64,000 bases of DNA from Chrysomallon squamiferum (taxonomy: Eukaryota > Mollusca > Gastropoda > Neomphalida > Peltospiridae), in assembly GCA_012295275.1 (NCBI GenBank), contig CM022670.1:22761755-22825754 (forward strand), written 5' to 3'. Positions within the stretch are counted from its first letter, which is position 1. Each line of letters begins with the position of its first letter. The notes under the pieces are model-generated. The model made no database searches. It had not been told where the DNA came from and saw only the letters and a program-made list of their open reading frames with translations. The translations under genes and the position numbers were made by a program. Positions 30,431-44,597 of this stretch are shown piece by piece.

Positions 30431-30994
30431 ACATTGACCTGTCGTCTGCTTTAATCAAGTTAGGCAAATACACAAATAGCACTCCTTGTCGTTTTGGAGC
30501 GAGGCAAGAACAGAAAGGCAGCAAAAAAACATACGGTTATATTTTATTTGATATCAAATATTGAATCAGTCCCCCGTATGTCCACAAAAACAGTTTGTCA
30601 AAAACACTGGGGAGTGCTGACTTCCCCTCGAAACCCGATGGACTATCAGCTACTCGACAAAATCACAAAAGGATTCATTGTTTTCCGGGAAAAAAATACA
30701 GTTTTCAAATTGCAAAAACATCTCAGTTTGAAAAAGCGATGCTTCGGATAGAAAATTTTAGCAGCAGAAACGAGAGTCTGTTAGCTGGGACAGTCTTGGT
30801 TTTTGCAGGTTTAACTTTTTAATTAACATTATTATTATTATATATATAGATATATATATATTTTTTTTTTATGTAAAATAGTAATCAACAAATCTCCAGA
30901 CTTCAGATATTTTTCTGCTAAATCTTTCGGAATGTTAGAAGTACATACAGGACAACACCGTCGCAAACATTTTCTTTGTCAAGTTTCTATAGAG
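30431..30994 (+). other. GC-richer island with splice-like ends; possible 5' exons of the Reeler gene
   Basis: 30431-30809 is richer in GC than its surroundings and keeps two overlapping forward frames open; it ends at a donor-like gcag/gtttaa. A second candidate exon, 30951-30994, lies between catacag and a consensus donor agag/gtaagt. Both point toward the first coding exon at 32651. Neither frame matches a domain I know, so these may be untranslated exons or chance. Confidence 0.3.
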
Positions 30995-31646
30995 GTAAGT
31001 AGAATTGATAGAATTCTTACTGGGACTTTTATGACTCTTTATGTTGAAGCATTCTTGGTTATACAAAACATAACGAGACACGAATACATCTATTTCCTTT
31101 TTACTATCTAATAATTTTATTTATTTGTTATTATTATGTTGGGTTTTCTTTTACTTGCATGTCAATTTAAATAAAAAAAAAGAAAAAAGACGAACATCTA
31201 GGACAAGATTACGTTAGTGCGGTTCTTGTAACAAACATTATAAAGTGGCCTTAATTTAAACTCTATAAATAAATACTAAAACGTAAATTATTTACTTGCC
31301 TACCCAGCTTCCCAAGGAAACTCACACATTGTCCTGATGATGCCAGTTCGGTGCCAGATAAAAGCCATCTTTTTTTTTTTTCATTTAGTGTTCAGTCAGT
31401 TGATATAAGATATATGTTTATAATATTAGTTTTAAATTTAGCTTAACTGTTATTGTCAGTGAACCCGACCAATATGCTCATATTCATGCTGAATGGTCAT
31501 GAGAAATATTTATTTGTTACTGAATTAATGCCGCCTTATGAAAGATAACCAAATACATAATTTCAATGAAATGGAACCAAATGAAGGTGTTCGACCAACA
31601 TCCATTAGAACAATTTTCATAAATGAGATTTCAAAAAAGCCCAGTA

Positions 31647-31730
31647 ATGCACATAAAACATATTTGTTATTTTGGAGGTTTATTAAAAATGCACATAAAA
31701 CATATTTGTTATTTTGGAGGTTTATCAAAA
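31647..31730. repeat. 42-bp tandem duplication
   Basis: The unit starting atgcacataaaacatatttg and ending ggaggtttatyaaaa occurs twice in succession (31647-31688, 31689-31730) with one difference. The surrounding ORF is short and unrecognised. Confidence 0.9.
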
Positions 31731-32124
31731 ATTCTAAAACATTCTGTTTTTCCACATATTTTCTTAATGACTAATTTATTTAATTTATTATATGTGGAGT
31801 AGTCGAAATCAAACTGATTAAGCCAGCCATTACATATTTGCTAAATCTTGATATATCATATTCTTTTATCCGTAAAGGAAATATGAAGTATGCTTTATCC
31901 CAAACATTCTGTTTTATTGTATTATATTCATACTGAAGATGAAATTTATTGAAAAACACACACCTGTTTAAAATAAAAAATAAAAAAATATGTATGTATT
32001 TAGTATTTATGAATTGTAATATCATTTATTTTTAAGATGTACAGATTACTATCAAATGTATATGAACAGTAGTCGAATGACCTTGCAGGTATTATCACAG
32101 CGAGCAAAAAATTCAGCCGTGTAC

Positions 32125-32125
<1 letters not shown>

Positions 32126-32166
<41 letters not shown>
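32126..32166. repeat. (GT)n microsatellite
   Basis: About 20 uninterrupted GT units, followed by tttgtttgtttg. Confidence 0.95.
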
Positions 32167-32169
<3 letters not shown>

Positions 32170-32650
32170 TTTGTTTGATTGCATATATGTGTGTAGCTCT
32201 TTTTATCTGTTAAAATATTTACATAAGCAAAAATAAAAATAGAGATATGCTCTTGAAGCCTGTTATTCTCAGATTTCAGGATTTGTGATTAAATCTTGTC
32301 GACATATATTTTCATCAAAATAAACAAACAACACATACGTAGAATATTACACACTTCTAAACAGTTAGGCCGAAAACCATTCAAGTGTTGACTTTTGTCA
32401 TGTTTTTTTTTTCTTTTTTTCCTTATTATATTTTTCGCTATTTTAAGTATGTTGCTACAACCCCCCCCCAAAAAAAAAAAAAACGGAATGAAAATCACTT
32501 TTGTTTGACTTCACAGATTATTGATAATATTTTCTGCTTGTATATTTAGCAGAATTTCTGAAAATTTTCATTTTTTTTTTACTTTCTTTAATTTTTTTTT
32601 TTTTTTTTTTTATTTTATTTTATTTTTATTTTTATTATTATTTTTAATAG

Positions 32651-33675
32651 ATGTCGACCTTTCTGGTCAGTTGTGGACATCTGATGTTTGCGTTCATTCT
32701 GGCAATTCAAGGAGTTGTTAGTTATCCGGGCGGAGCGCCTCTTCTGGCCTGTAACACGATGTTCCCTTCAGGGCACGAAGCATCACCCCGGTCAACAGAT
32801 CCACCGTACAGAATCAGAGTTCCGGTAAAAGCATACACTCCTGGGGCAACAGTAAAAGGTAAGATACCTGTGTTCTTTTAGCTTTGCGCGGATACTTATG
32901 TGAGCATGCTTGTATCTGCACGTGTGTGTATATGTGTATGAATGTATGTGAGAATATAACTAATTTAAAAAACAGTTTTATGAATGTATAGTTTAGAAAG
33001 CATATCTAACAAAAACAATTATTATTCGTCGTCGTCTTCTTCTTTTTTTATTTGTAAACTAAAAACCTTCACGGAAAGTTTTTGTTTTTGTTTTTAAAAT
33101 TAATTTAGCCATTTTTGTTCACTCCTTACCAGTTACATTAAGCTATATTACCAACGGAGCAAATAAACAAATAAAGTAATCAGGTGGACTATAGTCGCCA
33201 TCTTTAATCAAAGATTGTAAAGCATCAGCAACCCAGTTTAGGTTACGCAAGCAAAACAAACTGAACTGAATTGAACATATTTTTCAGTGACTTTAGAAGC
33301 TACAGCAGATTATTTTAAAGGAGTTTTTATTCAGGCTCGCGAAGTGGGATGTCGAGTTAATTACACCAGAGCTGTTGGCGTGTTTCAGACAACTGACTAC
33401 GGACTTAAGACGTCTCACTGTTTTGGAACAGTTCATGTAAGCATGATTTAGATAATACAGTGCCGCTGGTACAAATATAGTTATGTCTTTATAGAAATGT
33501 TTAGAATTAATAATCGGTGTAAGATATGTGGTTTTCTTTAGAAGTATTTCATATATAAAAATACATTAGCAGTATTTAATATAAATAGTAACATTAAAAT
33601 AACATTATAAAATTTATAACATTAAAAAGTAGTACTTAAAACACATTTGTAATAGTAAATAGCAATATTTAAAAC

Positions 33676-33718
<43 letters not shown>

Positions 33719-34518
33719 ATTATTAAATAAAAATGCAATCAGCTTGTAAAATGATTATTATTATTATTATTAAACCAGTGTAGATATGAATATAATCTCG
33801 TTTTTGAGTATAATTATAAACTAGATTATTCTTCTGCAGTCCGCTGTTACTCATTCGTCCAATTCAAAGAAGAGGTCAGTGTCCGTTTACTGGACTGCTC
33901 CTACTATCAGTTCTGGTCACGTGATTATCCGGTAAGGTCAATTTCTTAAAAAGATAACACACACACACACACACAAAAAAAGAGAAAAAAAAAGAAGACA
34001 AACCACAACACCCCCCCCCAAAAAAACAACAACAACAAAACAAACATTATAAGATCAATTAAGATTAATTTATTCATTATTTAATTTAACCTTATTTTGT
34101 TTTTCTCTCTTTTCTTCTTTTTCTTTAAGTTGTAACAGGTTTGTTTCTTTGGCCTATTTTCGTGAATGAGGTCATCATGCTAAAAGACCAAATACATCAT
34201 ATGAATGTATAAATACTTCATTTCTTTTTAATTATATCTGTATTATTTTGTTTTTGTTTTAGTGCTACGGTTGTTAAGGAGAGGCACCTCTTCTGGATGA
34301 ATGTCGATTCTGAGGTGATGGTCGATCTGGAATCAATGGATACACCAACGTGTCTTCAATCGACAATAAACTTTGTTCCTGACACGCACAAAAACGTGCC
34401 GTCTGATACAGGACTTATTGCCCAGCTTCCAGCAACATCAGCTTCAAGAAATTCATCATACGACATGATGTCAGTTTTAATGATAATATTATTATTATTT
34501 TGGTGGGGTTGTTTTTAA
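32651..34518 (+). CDS. Secreted Reeler-domain protein, likely GPI-anchored
   Basis: Exons 32651-32858, 33288-33436, 33840-33931 and 34263-34518; 705 bases, 234 residues, all GT/AG. The start gives a clear signal peptide, MSTFLVSCGHLMFAFILAIQ, cleaved near VVS/YPGG. The rest is a Reeler (reelin N-terminal type) domain: the family opening YPGGAPLLACNTMFPSGHEA, then GVFIQAREVGC, FQTTDYGLKTSHCFG, the VYWTAP strand, GHVIIRATVVKERHLFWM, and paired cysteines. The C-terminus ends in a hydrophobic run (MMSVLMIILLLFWWGCF) after a Ser/Asn-rich stretch, as for a GPI signal. Related proteins include insect 'defense proteins' and the Reeler part of ferric-chelate reductase 1; no reductase domain follows here. 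Function is unproven. The ATG directly follows a splice acceptor (aatag), so there is probably an upstream non-coding exon. Confidence 0.9.
33677..33714. repeat. (AT)n microsatellite in Reeler-gene intron
   Basis: About 18 TA units in the second intron. Confidence 0.95.
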
Positions 34519-35128
34519 AGAATTACATTACTGAGACTAATCCTATGCTGTTTCTTTTTCACCACTGAAATATTGTAGTCTTTAATTGTAATAATGATTC
34601 TTTAAACTTTTTTAAATTGTTATCTTCTGAGAGAGAGAGTGAGAGAGAGAGAGAATTTTAGCTTTATTTTGTAACATCAGAATATTCATTGTAATCTGAT
34701 CAGACATTACCCAGAATATATTCACTAAACGCAGACAGTATCACTGACATATTCACTCCAAACATTACCTTTTAAAGTACATCAACAAAATTAACTACGT
34801 AGTATATTTTCATTCGTTTTATTTCTTTATCTTTATAATGCAGTTTAGTCCACCATGAACTGGTACCGTTTAAAAATAAACAGAATGATAACTTGTGAAT
34901 CATTCTTATTGTCATTTTTCTTCTGTGAAATACAGTTTTTTGGGTTTACTTCACAAATTTGAAACATGTTTAAACCGTATCTACCCCAATACCGACAACG
35001 TGATGCAAGACAATGTTCAATGTTGAGTAAAATATCAGTTAAATATTATCTGGTAATGATGATTTTTTTTTTTCTTTTCCTGTAGAAATCTTAATGCGAG
35101 GCATTTGTTTTAGCAGGAAGTGATAGAA
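34519..35128. other. Short convergent intergenic region
   Basis: Sequence between the Reeler stop and the end of the ANKRD66-like gene. It contains a GA-rich run near 34630-34655 and an AATAAA-like word near 34875. No ORF of note. Confidence 0.6.
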
Positions 35129-35282
35129 TTAAACTTTTCCTTCTTTGACATCATCGTCGTGGTCGTAATCATCTTCGGGGTTGTCGATGATTCCTAGTTT
35201 CTTAGCGTCTTTCTCGTTGTTCGATTTCTGCCCTAAAAAAAAAACGCCTTTTATTATTATTATTAAAATGATTATAATAAGG

Positions 35283-35349
<67 letters not shown>

Positions 35350-36628
35350 AATAAATAAATAAAATATTGTGATTGATTGAAAATAGCGTCGAGTATTGTA
35401 ATGTTTAGACAAACCATCTCATTATAAAAATAAAATAACCAAACAAAAAGCAATAATAATGAACAAAAGAACACGAAAACAAAAAAGACCTCTTCACCTC
35501 TTACTGTCATTTAAAAAAAAAAAGTCCATCTCTAAATCGATGGTATTTCTGTTTTAATAACTGCAAAAAATGCAAACATTCATTTTCCGAATAAAGATGC
35601 ATTTTTCTATAAATAAAGGAATAACTTACTGCTTTAAAAAATTCATACATTCTCTGTGGTTATAAATAGTTGCGATTCTCAATGGCGTGGCGCCATATTT
35701 GTCTTCTCTGTCTATTGGCACGTGGGCATTATGTAGGGCGCGCAGTGCTAGTAATTTCCCTGCCTCTGCAGCGAAATGGGCGGGAGTCCACCCCGTTCCA
35801 GTTCTAGCAGTTCCTTTGGCGCCATGTTCAAGGAGCAGACGTATTCCATCTACAAATCCTATTTAATAATAATAATAATAATAATATCTTTCCTATATTA
35901 AAAGCTTTTACAGTTATCTTTTTTTTTCTTCTTATTAGCAATAATTATGCTTTATGTTTTCTTTAATTTTTTTCCAGATGTCAGATAATGTTTTGACCCT
36001 AGCATATACCTTATAGTTTCTAAAATCCTCTTTTGAACAAGTACATACAGGTCAAAAAAAAAAAAAAAAAAAAAAAAAAAAGAAAAAAGAAAGACAAAAG
36101 GAAAACAAATAAAATAAAATAAAATATATACTATATTTCGGCAAATAAATAAAGCAAAGTATCCGTCAAACTAAAAAGATATTAATTATGCAAGGACTAA
36201 TTCACTGTTGTTGTTTCTGTGAACGAATATATGAAGGTTTGTCCTGAAATTAGCAAGGAAAGTCCCATGATCATGATGTTATTATTGGTTATTATATATA
36301 TTTTTTTAAACTATATTTTTGTGGATGGAGGCTGATTTTGATTTTGAAGATAACGATCCCTAAGAACGCCGCCAAACTGTCCTAGATAGTTAAGATTAAA
36401 CAACATTAGAGTTTGAGTTTCGTTTCATTTTTCTTAAAATCTCACTGAAAATTATTTTATCAAAGATTTAACAGACTTACCTTTAGCAGACGCCCAGTGA
36501 AGCGCAGTCCGGTCATTCCAGTCGATGTCTTTTTCGTTGACATCGATCTTGCCGCTTCTTAGAAATTCCTCTAAGGCGTCATAATCGTGGCTTGCTGCTG
36601 CTTCGTGTAGTTCTAAACCCAACAGCAT
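35129..36628 (-). CDS. ANKRD66: ANKRD66-like ankyrin repeat protein (apparent frameshift near C-terminus)
   Basis: A small ankyrin-repeat protein. Exons: 36628-36481, 35858-35630 and a last exon starting at 35232. ATG 36628 begins MLLGLELHEAAASHDYDALE; the upstream reading frame stays open to 36691, but an acceptor-like ttag sits at 36649. Ankyrin motifs seen: WNDRTALHWASAKG, GTGWTPAHFAAEAGKLLALR and YGATPLRIATIYNHRECMNF. Order and wording match vertebrate ANKRD66. As given, the frame ends ...FLKQAEIEQRERR at TAA 35204-35202 (135 residues). A one-base shift in the AAA run at 35210-35212 would instead continue into KDAKKLGIIDNPEDDYDHDD and stop at 35131-35129. That acidic tail looks like genuine coding sequence, so an indel is likely. 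Confidence 0.85.
35287..35362. repeat. (AAT)n then (AAAT)n microsatellite
   Basis: About 18 AAT units followed by five to six AAAT units, in the last intron of the ANKRD66-like gene. Confidence 0.95.
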
Positions 36629-37297
36629 GGCAGTCCGTACTCTCTGTGCTAACAGACGACGTGAAGTTAGACAACAGTGAAATAAAATCAAAACGTAATA
36701 ATTATAGAGTAATAATTATAACCAGTGACATTTCTTTTTTTCTTCTTTTTTTTTTTTTTTTTAATTATATCTGTTAGGTGATGTTTTTAATAGCATCTAT
36801 ATAAAAATAAAGACACACTGTTTAAAATAAATTTTCATCTTTCTAAATAAAATTATTTCGGTTAATATCTGAGACAGCTGCTAACGTTCTTTCCACGTGA
36901 AGTAATAACAATAACAAAAACAATAACAACAAATAATTAACTGATTAACTAGCTAGAACGACAAACAAGCAAGCAACCAAACTAACAAAATAGCCAAACA
37001 ACAAAGAGCTGCTATAAAGAAGTTAGGAAACTGTAGACAATATAAACAAAGACATTTTACAAAGAATCAACTGAGGGATCCTTTGACAAAAGAAGACTGC
37101 CCGAAATAGCACAAATACAAAACAAGCAGGTTCAATACCGTTAATAATATTTGTACACCGGCCACGATACAGTGCAGTTGTTTTGTATGACTATATAGGT
37201 TAATCCAGGCTTACCTCAAAACAAGTCTTTTAAATTAGCACTGTGAGCCTGTCTTCTTAGAACAATAATAAATTAGATAATTAAAATATTATAAAAA

Positions 37298-37409
<112 letters not shown>

Positions 37410-37956
37410 GCTTATATATATATGTTCATTCTTTATTCCTTCCTAAACAGTATGCCTCATTATATCGAAGGTTTTTCGACATTTCTGTTTATAATATGTG
37501 TAATGTTTGTAAAGTAGTTGGAGAATCACTGGTTACACCATAGGGTGACAAAACGTACGTATATGTCATTATAGTCATATCGTAAGAATTTAATTTGGAA
37601 CTGGCTTACTCAGACAATTTTATGCCACACATTTTGTATTTGTAAACCGTGTCATTTTAGAAAACGTGTTCAAGTACAGCCTCAACATGCAAAATATAAA
37701 CAAGTAATAATGTCAGTGCGATCGACACAACGAACACAGACACATAAAAATGGACGATAAACGTGAAGGCGTGTCTCGTTTAAAAAAACAACCCAACCTA
37801 TTATTATTTATTACAATTTTTTATAATCATTTTCTTGCAATACTTTAAAGTGTTGTCATCAGTAATCAGTTTACCTTGAGTAGGCTCTGTTTGAGCGATT
37901 TGTAATTTAATATTACATCTACTCCAATTTCAGATCGCGTCCCTCGCAACGGCCGA

Positions 37957-38045
37957 TTGACACAGTACCTATCGACCAAACGTCTTTATCTTTAATGGCT
38001 ATCTTCAGACCGCGTATTAGTTGTCGTAAACGGGAACAGAAGAAA
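37957..38045 (-). other. Candidate 5' non-coding exon of the ANKRD66-like gene
   Basis: On the minus strand a GC-richer segment ends with a donor-like gatag/gtactg at 37968. It would splice to the acceptor at 36648. The segment has a short ORF without known domains. Support is weak. Confidence 0.2.
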
Positions 38046-38219
38046 AAAAAAAAAAATAATAAAAAGAAAAAAATAGATTTTAGAAAACATCCGATCGGAA
38101 AATGAGTGGGTATTAAATGTATAATCATGTCTTGATGTAAATATTAGTCACCAGGTGTCCATCTTTGTGTTTATAAATACACCAAATTATCTGTAGTAAC
38201 AAATCCTCGTAACAACAAC

Positions 38220-38250
<31 letters not shown>

Positions 38251-40316
38251 CAAAATTATATTATATAAAAAAAATTATATAACAATATTATATAAAAATG
38301 ACTTAAAAAAGAACAAGTGAAAAATAATTTTATATATATAAAGAAAATAAATCTTGTGCTATATAAAAGATAATATATAACTTCCACAGCAAATCGTAAA
38401 TAATTCATACACAAGATATACAGGTTTATATTTGTATATATAAACATAAATATATCTTTGAAATAATACAAACAATAAAACCATTTTTTTCAGAATTTTA
38501 GAAATCTTTATTTTTTCTTCTTCAATTATTTTCAAATTACAGATATCATACAACTGTTTTATCAAGATATGACTGAAATATATTTAAACTTAAAACAATT
38601 CAAATGCTATTCAATAGCTAGTACACTAAATCACAAATATAAATTAAAATCTAAAAATATATTCCATTAGATAAGTTAACTATTTCAAACCAGGCTTGTC
38701 TGGTTGTAATAATAATAATAATAATAATGATAATCATTTTCACAAACAGAATTTTATTTTTATTCAGAAATATATATATATATATAGACACATACACATA
38801 CACAAGTAACGGAATTATTCTATTTATATTAAATATTTATTAACATTCCATTATAGCATAAATATAACTAACCTCCACATATATATTTTTAATTCTGATG
38901 TTTTCATAATAAAAAGAATCCCATAAATAAAAAAAATTAAATAAAAATCATTCACAACCTCTTCTTCTCTTGAGAAATAAAACAACAGCAACAGCAACAG
39001 AAACTTGAACAAATGAATATTTACTCTTATTATTATTATTATTATTTTTTTTAGCAATTTCTAGTGATTTGTTTTAATATGCACAAATCTTGAAATCAGT
39101 ATCATAAAACAAAACACAGATTAACTACTGATGTCAGGACAAAAACCATTCTTATGAAAGTATTCCATACATCATGTAATAACGAGACTTGTAAAGTAAT
39201 AAAGGAATCTAAAACACACTGTATATATTTACAGTTAACAAACTAAGTAACATTGCACTTCATTTGTTCATAACAAATCAAATTTGTTTAAATCAAACAG
39301 TAAAAAAAAAAAAAAAAATTCATTATAGTTACAAAATTAAAGATATATTTTGTATATTAATGATTTTTTTAAAGAAAATTTACTGGTACAACAATTATTT
39401 AATTTCAAACAAAACATAATAACAATTGTTCTATGTATAAGCTTGTATATATATATATACATAACTTGCACAGCAACTGGTAAATAATCTCAGGTATACT
39501 GGAAACAGTTAAATAACAAAATTAACCTTGACAGTAAACTAGTTTATTTAACATTATGAAGATAGGATTATACAGCTAAACAATAACCCCCACAAAAAAA
39601 CAACAACAACAGAAAACAAGATAATAAAATAAAAAACAGTAAGTATATTAATACTAACTCAAAGCTGACAAAACACTACTCTGACCCACACGATGAATTG
39701 GATACTCAGAAAATATTTACAACCAAACAGGTTTTGTTCTAGCTGTCTTTAGCAACTATATTTTGACTTTTTCACTAGCCTGGTTTTGGACAAAGTGTTT
39801 AGAGTTATCAGCATAAAGTAAAGGGTGAATTCTTGTACAATGCTGTAAAATTAGTGAGGAGAATATTAGCACAGTACAGTTTCACAGTTAAAGATTATAA
39901 TGGAACTACAACCCCCCCACCCAAAAAAAATGCATATAATTTTATTACATGGCAACATTAAATATAAAACATCGCTTTTATGCTATATTAAATTTTATTT
40001 CTTGTTTCTAAAATTGAAATTATACATTATGAAGCATGTATTTACTAAGTACTGGCTGAAGGTACACTGCTATACACTACATCTCTGGTTTTTTTTGCTA
40101 GTTCTTATTTTTCTGTCCAGTGAAGCACCTTGTCATGGATATTTTGGATTCTCTCCTGAATATTTACAACAATCTTAATTATATTAAGAAAAATAATCGA
40201 CATGAAAAAACATTTCTGGTTTCAGATTATATTTTCTTCCATTAAAAAAAACATTATTAATGCCACATAATGCATAAGCTGACATCATAGTGTTTAGTTT
40301 TCATCCTTCAGTCAAA

Positions 40317-41055
40317 TCATAATAGATCTGGAAACTTCTGTTTTATGGCAACCAGCTGAAATAGTAAAACAGTTTATTGTTATATGAATATAAATAATTT
40401 TCAGTTTTTGAAATAGACAACCACAAACACACACAAATTAATATATAAGGAGAATAATTATATTATTATAAAATGTATTACTGAGAAAAAAAAAAGAGTA
40501 AGTAATTGAACTGAAAAAGATATATCTTTATTTTGGTTTATTTACGTTTTAATGATATCTGATATGGTAATATAAAAGTTATTTACACATATTAATAAAT
40601 ATTCTAATATTAAGTTTGCTGATTTCAAAACAGATTATTTAAAAAAAAATTCTATTATTTTTTTTAACAAACAATTAATGACATTAAAATACACATACCT
40701 CTTTTTGTACCATTTTCTTCTTATTTAAATAAAGCTGTGCTTTTTGTATGTCTCCTAATTTAGCATACTGTTTAGCTTCTGCTTCGTAACTTGGTATCTC
40801 ATTCTTGACAACTGCTATATAAGCTGCAGAAAAATAATATAAACAGATATAAATATTAAAAAAAATCTTAATTTGGAAGAAATACACACATCCACATTGT
40901 ATTCTGTTTCTTTTAATTGTAGATAGAATTTTTTTATATACTGAATAATTGGTTAATAAACTTTATTCATTTTAAAATGTATCATTTAATACATGGTGAG
41001 GAATCTTATGTACTGATGTCTTGTGCATTTTATAAATATATATATACATATATAC

Positions 41056-41087
<32 letters not shown>

Positions 41088-41529
41088 GTCTATATATATA
41101 TATATATATATATAAAAAAACAAACATACATTATGTGCATCCTAGGCATAGTATTAGTTAATATTTCCCTAATTCAAAACTAAATTAGTTGATATGGTAA
41201 GGTGTGTAGGATGTAAAGTTAAATAAATAAATAAGTATTCTGAGTGATATACCTTTCCAAGTTTCCTTTCCTCCTTCTCTGAGCTTTTTCTGCTGCAGTT
41301 CGATTTTCTCCTGTAACAGACTGCTTTTGTGTTTCAGTGTCTGTAACTGCGTCAAACTTAGACTGTCTTTTAAAGCAGCTATCTGAAGTCAAAAATAAAT
41401 ATAAATAATAATAAAAATAATAATAATTAAAATTTAAATAAATAAATAAATAAATAAATATGTAAACAAAAATAACTTAAAATAAAAAAAATAAAAAAAA
41501 TCCATGAATCAATCATATTAAAAAATAAA

Positions 41530-41560
<31 letters not shown>

Positions 41561-44557
41561 TAATAAAAATAATATAAATAATCATCATCATCATAATAAT
41601 AATAAAATGAAATAAAAATAAATAAATAAATAAATAAAATTGTTAAATAATATAAAAGAATAATAATAATAAAAAAAAGTAATAGGAAAATGAGAAAAGA
41701 AATAATGCAATAAAATAATTTGTAAAATAAAATGAAAAATAAGTACTAAAAATATGAATTAAATTAGAGAAAAAAATATAGTTACAAAATTATGTTAACA
41801 GAATGAAAATATTATTTACTTGTATAATTATGTGTATTCTGTCAATATGAACTTAAATAAACATAAATAACATAAAATGTTAAAAATAAAATTAAATATA
41901 TAAGTATTATTATATAAAAAAATAAATAAAATAAAATAAAGGACAAGAAAAATTAAAAACTAAAAACAGAAAATAATATATTAAATAAATAAAACAATAT
42001 AATAAAAATAAAAGTGACATTAATTATTAATAGATTGAAATGTAATTCTGTATATTCTGCTTCTGTGTACTTAAATAAACATACACCAATAAATAATAAT
42101 AAAGAAATAAAATATTAATAAATAAATAAGTTAAAAACAAACCCAATAAAAAACCCAAGAATAACCCAAAAGAAATAACTATAAAATGAAATACATTACA
42201 TTAAGTAATTCTGTGTATTGTTATGTAGACTTAAGGAAACATAAATAAAAAATACAATACAATACAATAAAATAAAATAAAATAATAAAACAAATATAAT
42301 ATAATATAAAATTAAATAGATAAGTATATTTAATAAATTAAAATTTGAAAAAGTAAAATAAAATAAAATAAGTAAACAAAATTAAATAAATTAATAAAAT
42401 AAAAAAATAATAATAAAAATAGAATAATGTAAGTAAACAATATATATTTGTAAAATAAAATATATAAAATAAATAAAATAAATAAATCAGTAAAAAATAA
42501 AAAAATAAAAACAACAAAAAATAATAATAAAAATTATAAAATAAAAAAAAAAAAAAAAATAATACAATACAATAAAATATAAAATAAATAAAAGCAAAGA
42601 AAAATACAGAAAACCCCAGAAAACAATACATTAAATAAGTAAATTTTGAAAAAAAAAATTATAAAATAAATAAAATAATGAAATAAAAAATAAAGGAAAA
42701 GAAATACAAGAAAATAAAAGCATTAAGTAAATGGGAAAAAAATGCATTATATAAATAAAATTAAATTAAAAAATAATAAATTAAAAAAAAAATAAAAAAA
42801 AAAAAAAAATAAGATAAATAAAATATAGAAAACTATAAAATGAAATATAATAAGTAAAAAAACCCAGAAAATAAAATAAAGTGACAGAAAAAAAAAAAAA
42901 TATAAATAAAATATAATAAATAAAATTAAAATAAAACAAAGACCAAAAAAAAAAAATTAAATAAAATATTAAAAAAAAATATATAAATAAAATAAAAGTA
43001 AAGAAAAAAGTAAAATAAAATCAAATCAGAATTAATTTGTGTAATTCTGTCTATCTTACCTGTTTATCTAACTGTTGTTTCTCATATCTCAGAACTTCCA
43101 TTGACATAGCACCTTCACTGGAATGTAAAATCAAATTTGTAGAAAAGGAATATTTCTTTAAAAAAGAAATATAGATAGGCTGTGAGATATTGTGTGTGTA
43201 TGTGTGTGTGTGTGTACATATATGTCTTTATACAAGTGTACATTGGATATGCAAACAAAGAATTTTTTTTTTTATATTATGTAAAAACCTAATTACACTA
43301 ATTTGAAATAAATTTAGACTTTATCTTGAATTTTAAACAAATAAGCAGAAGAAAAATAAATACACACACACACACATATGTATAAAACAAAATAAAAACA
43401 ATAAAACTATCAAAAATAATTAAACAAAAATTTAGCTTTTTTCATCTTTTATTCAGTATTAAAATAACAAATAGATACATTTTAAAGATATTGTTTGTTT
43501 CACACAACAACAATGGACGGACTCTATATATAAAGTGTAACAAAAATAATAACTTCACAGAATATTCAATGGATTAAAATAATACAGTAAAACAGTGCAC
43601 TAAATACTGAATCAAACTCTTGGTTTTGGTTAATATCACATATTGTAATCATAAAATAAACAACTCAAATAAAACAAATAAACATTTAATATTAAAAAAG
43701 CACTAAAATGTTTCCTATTGAATTATCCACAAAACCTAAAAAAAAAAAAATAAAAAAAAATAATAATAATAGAAACAAATAAATGAATAAATACATAAAT
43801 AAACCCGTACTGCTTGAAAAGAACAAAAATAGGAATTTGTTTTTTATGTGATTTTTTATACAAAAACAAAATAACATTTAAAATTTCATAAAAGTGTCTA
43901 CAGCAGTTGCATCTTTAGATATATTTGAAATTCACTGTATATTATCAAAAATGTAAGTTATAATAATTATGTTGTTTTCATTTATAATATTTATTTTAAT
44001 AAGTAAATAAATTCTAAGAAATAAAAAAAAATTAAAAATTACAATAAATAAATAAAACTTATATTAAAAAAATAAAATAAGAAAATAATTTGTCAGTTTG
44101 TTTTTTCACTGAAGTGAAGGTAAAAATAGTTAATTTTTCAGTATTCTGTTTCTTTATGTTTAAAAAAAAAAAAAAACGATATCATATGATGTGTAAATGA
44201 AACAAAATAATCCCTGAAATCATGATTTTAAAAGTATAAAAATAAAATAGACTCATTTTGTACTTGTTGAATGTACAAAACATAATAAAATATATCAATA
44301 TAAAAATGAAGTTGTGTATATTAATACAATGAGCTGTAAATATATTTTCAAAATTTTCAAAATTATAAAAATATATAACTTTAAGTAAATCTGTAAAAGA
44401 AATTTTAAACTATGTATATTAATAAATAATAATAATAATAAAACAAATATGAGACTTTAAAAGAAATTTTATATATTATTTATATATCTGTAAAATAAAT
44501 AATTCTGAAACTTTCAATACAACTGTATCCATGTATATGTGAATTTATTTATCACTG

Positions 44558-44597
<40 letters not shown>

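Noticed and set aside
31538-31774. ORF containing a 14-residue in-frame duplication
   Set aside because: The in-frame repeat is simply the 42-bp DNA duplication; both strands are open and no domain is seen.
42338-42631. Phe/Tyr/Leu-rich minus-strand ORF
   Set aside because: It is a product of the A/T-only intron of CC2D1; no codon bias, no domain.
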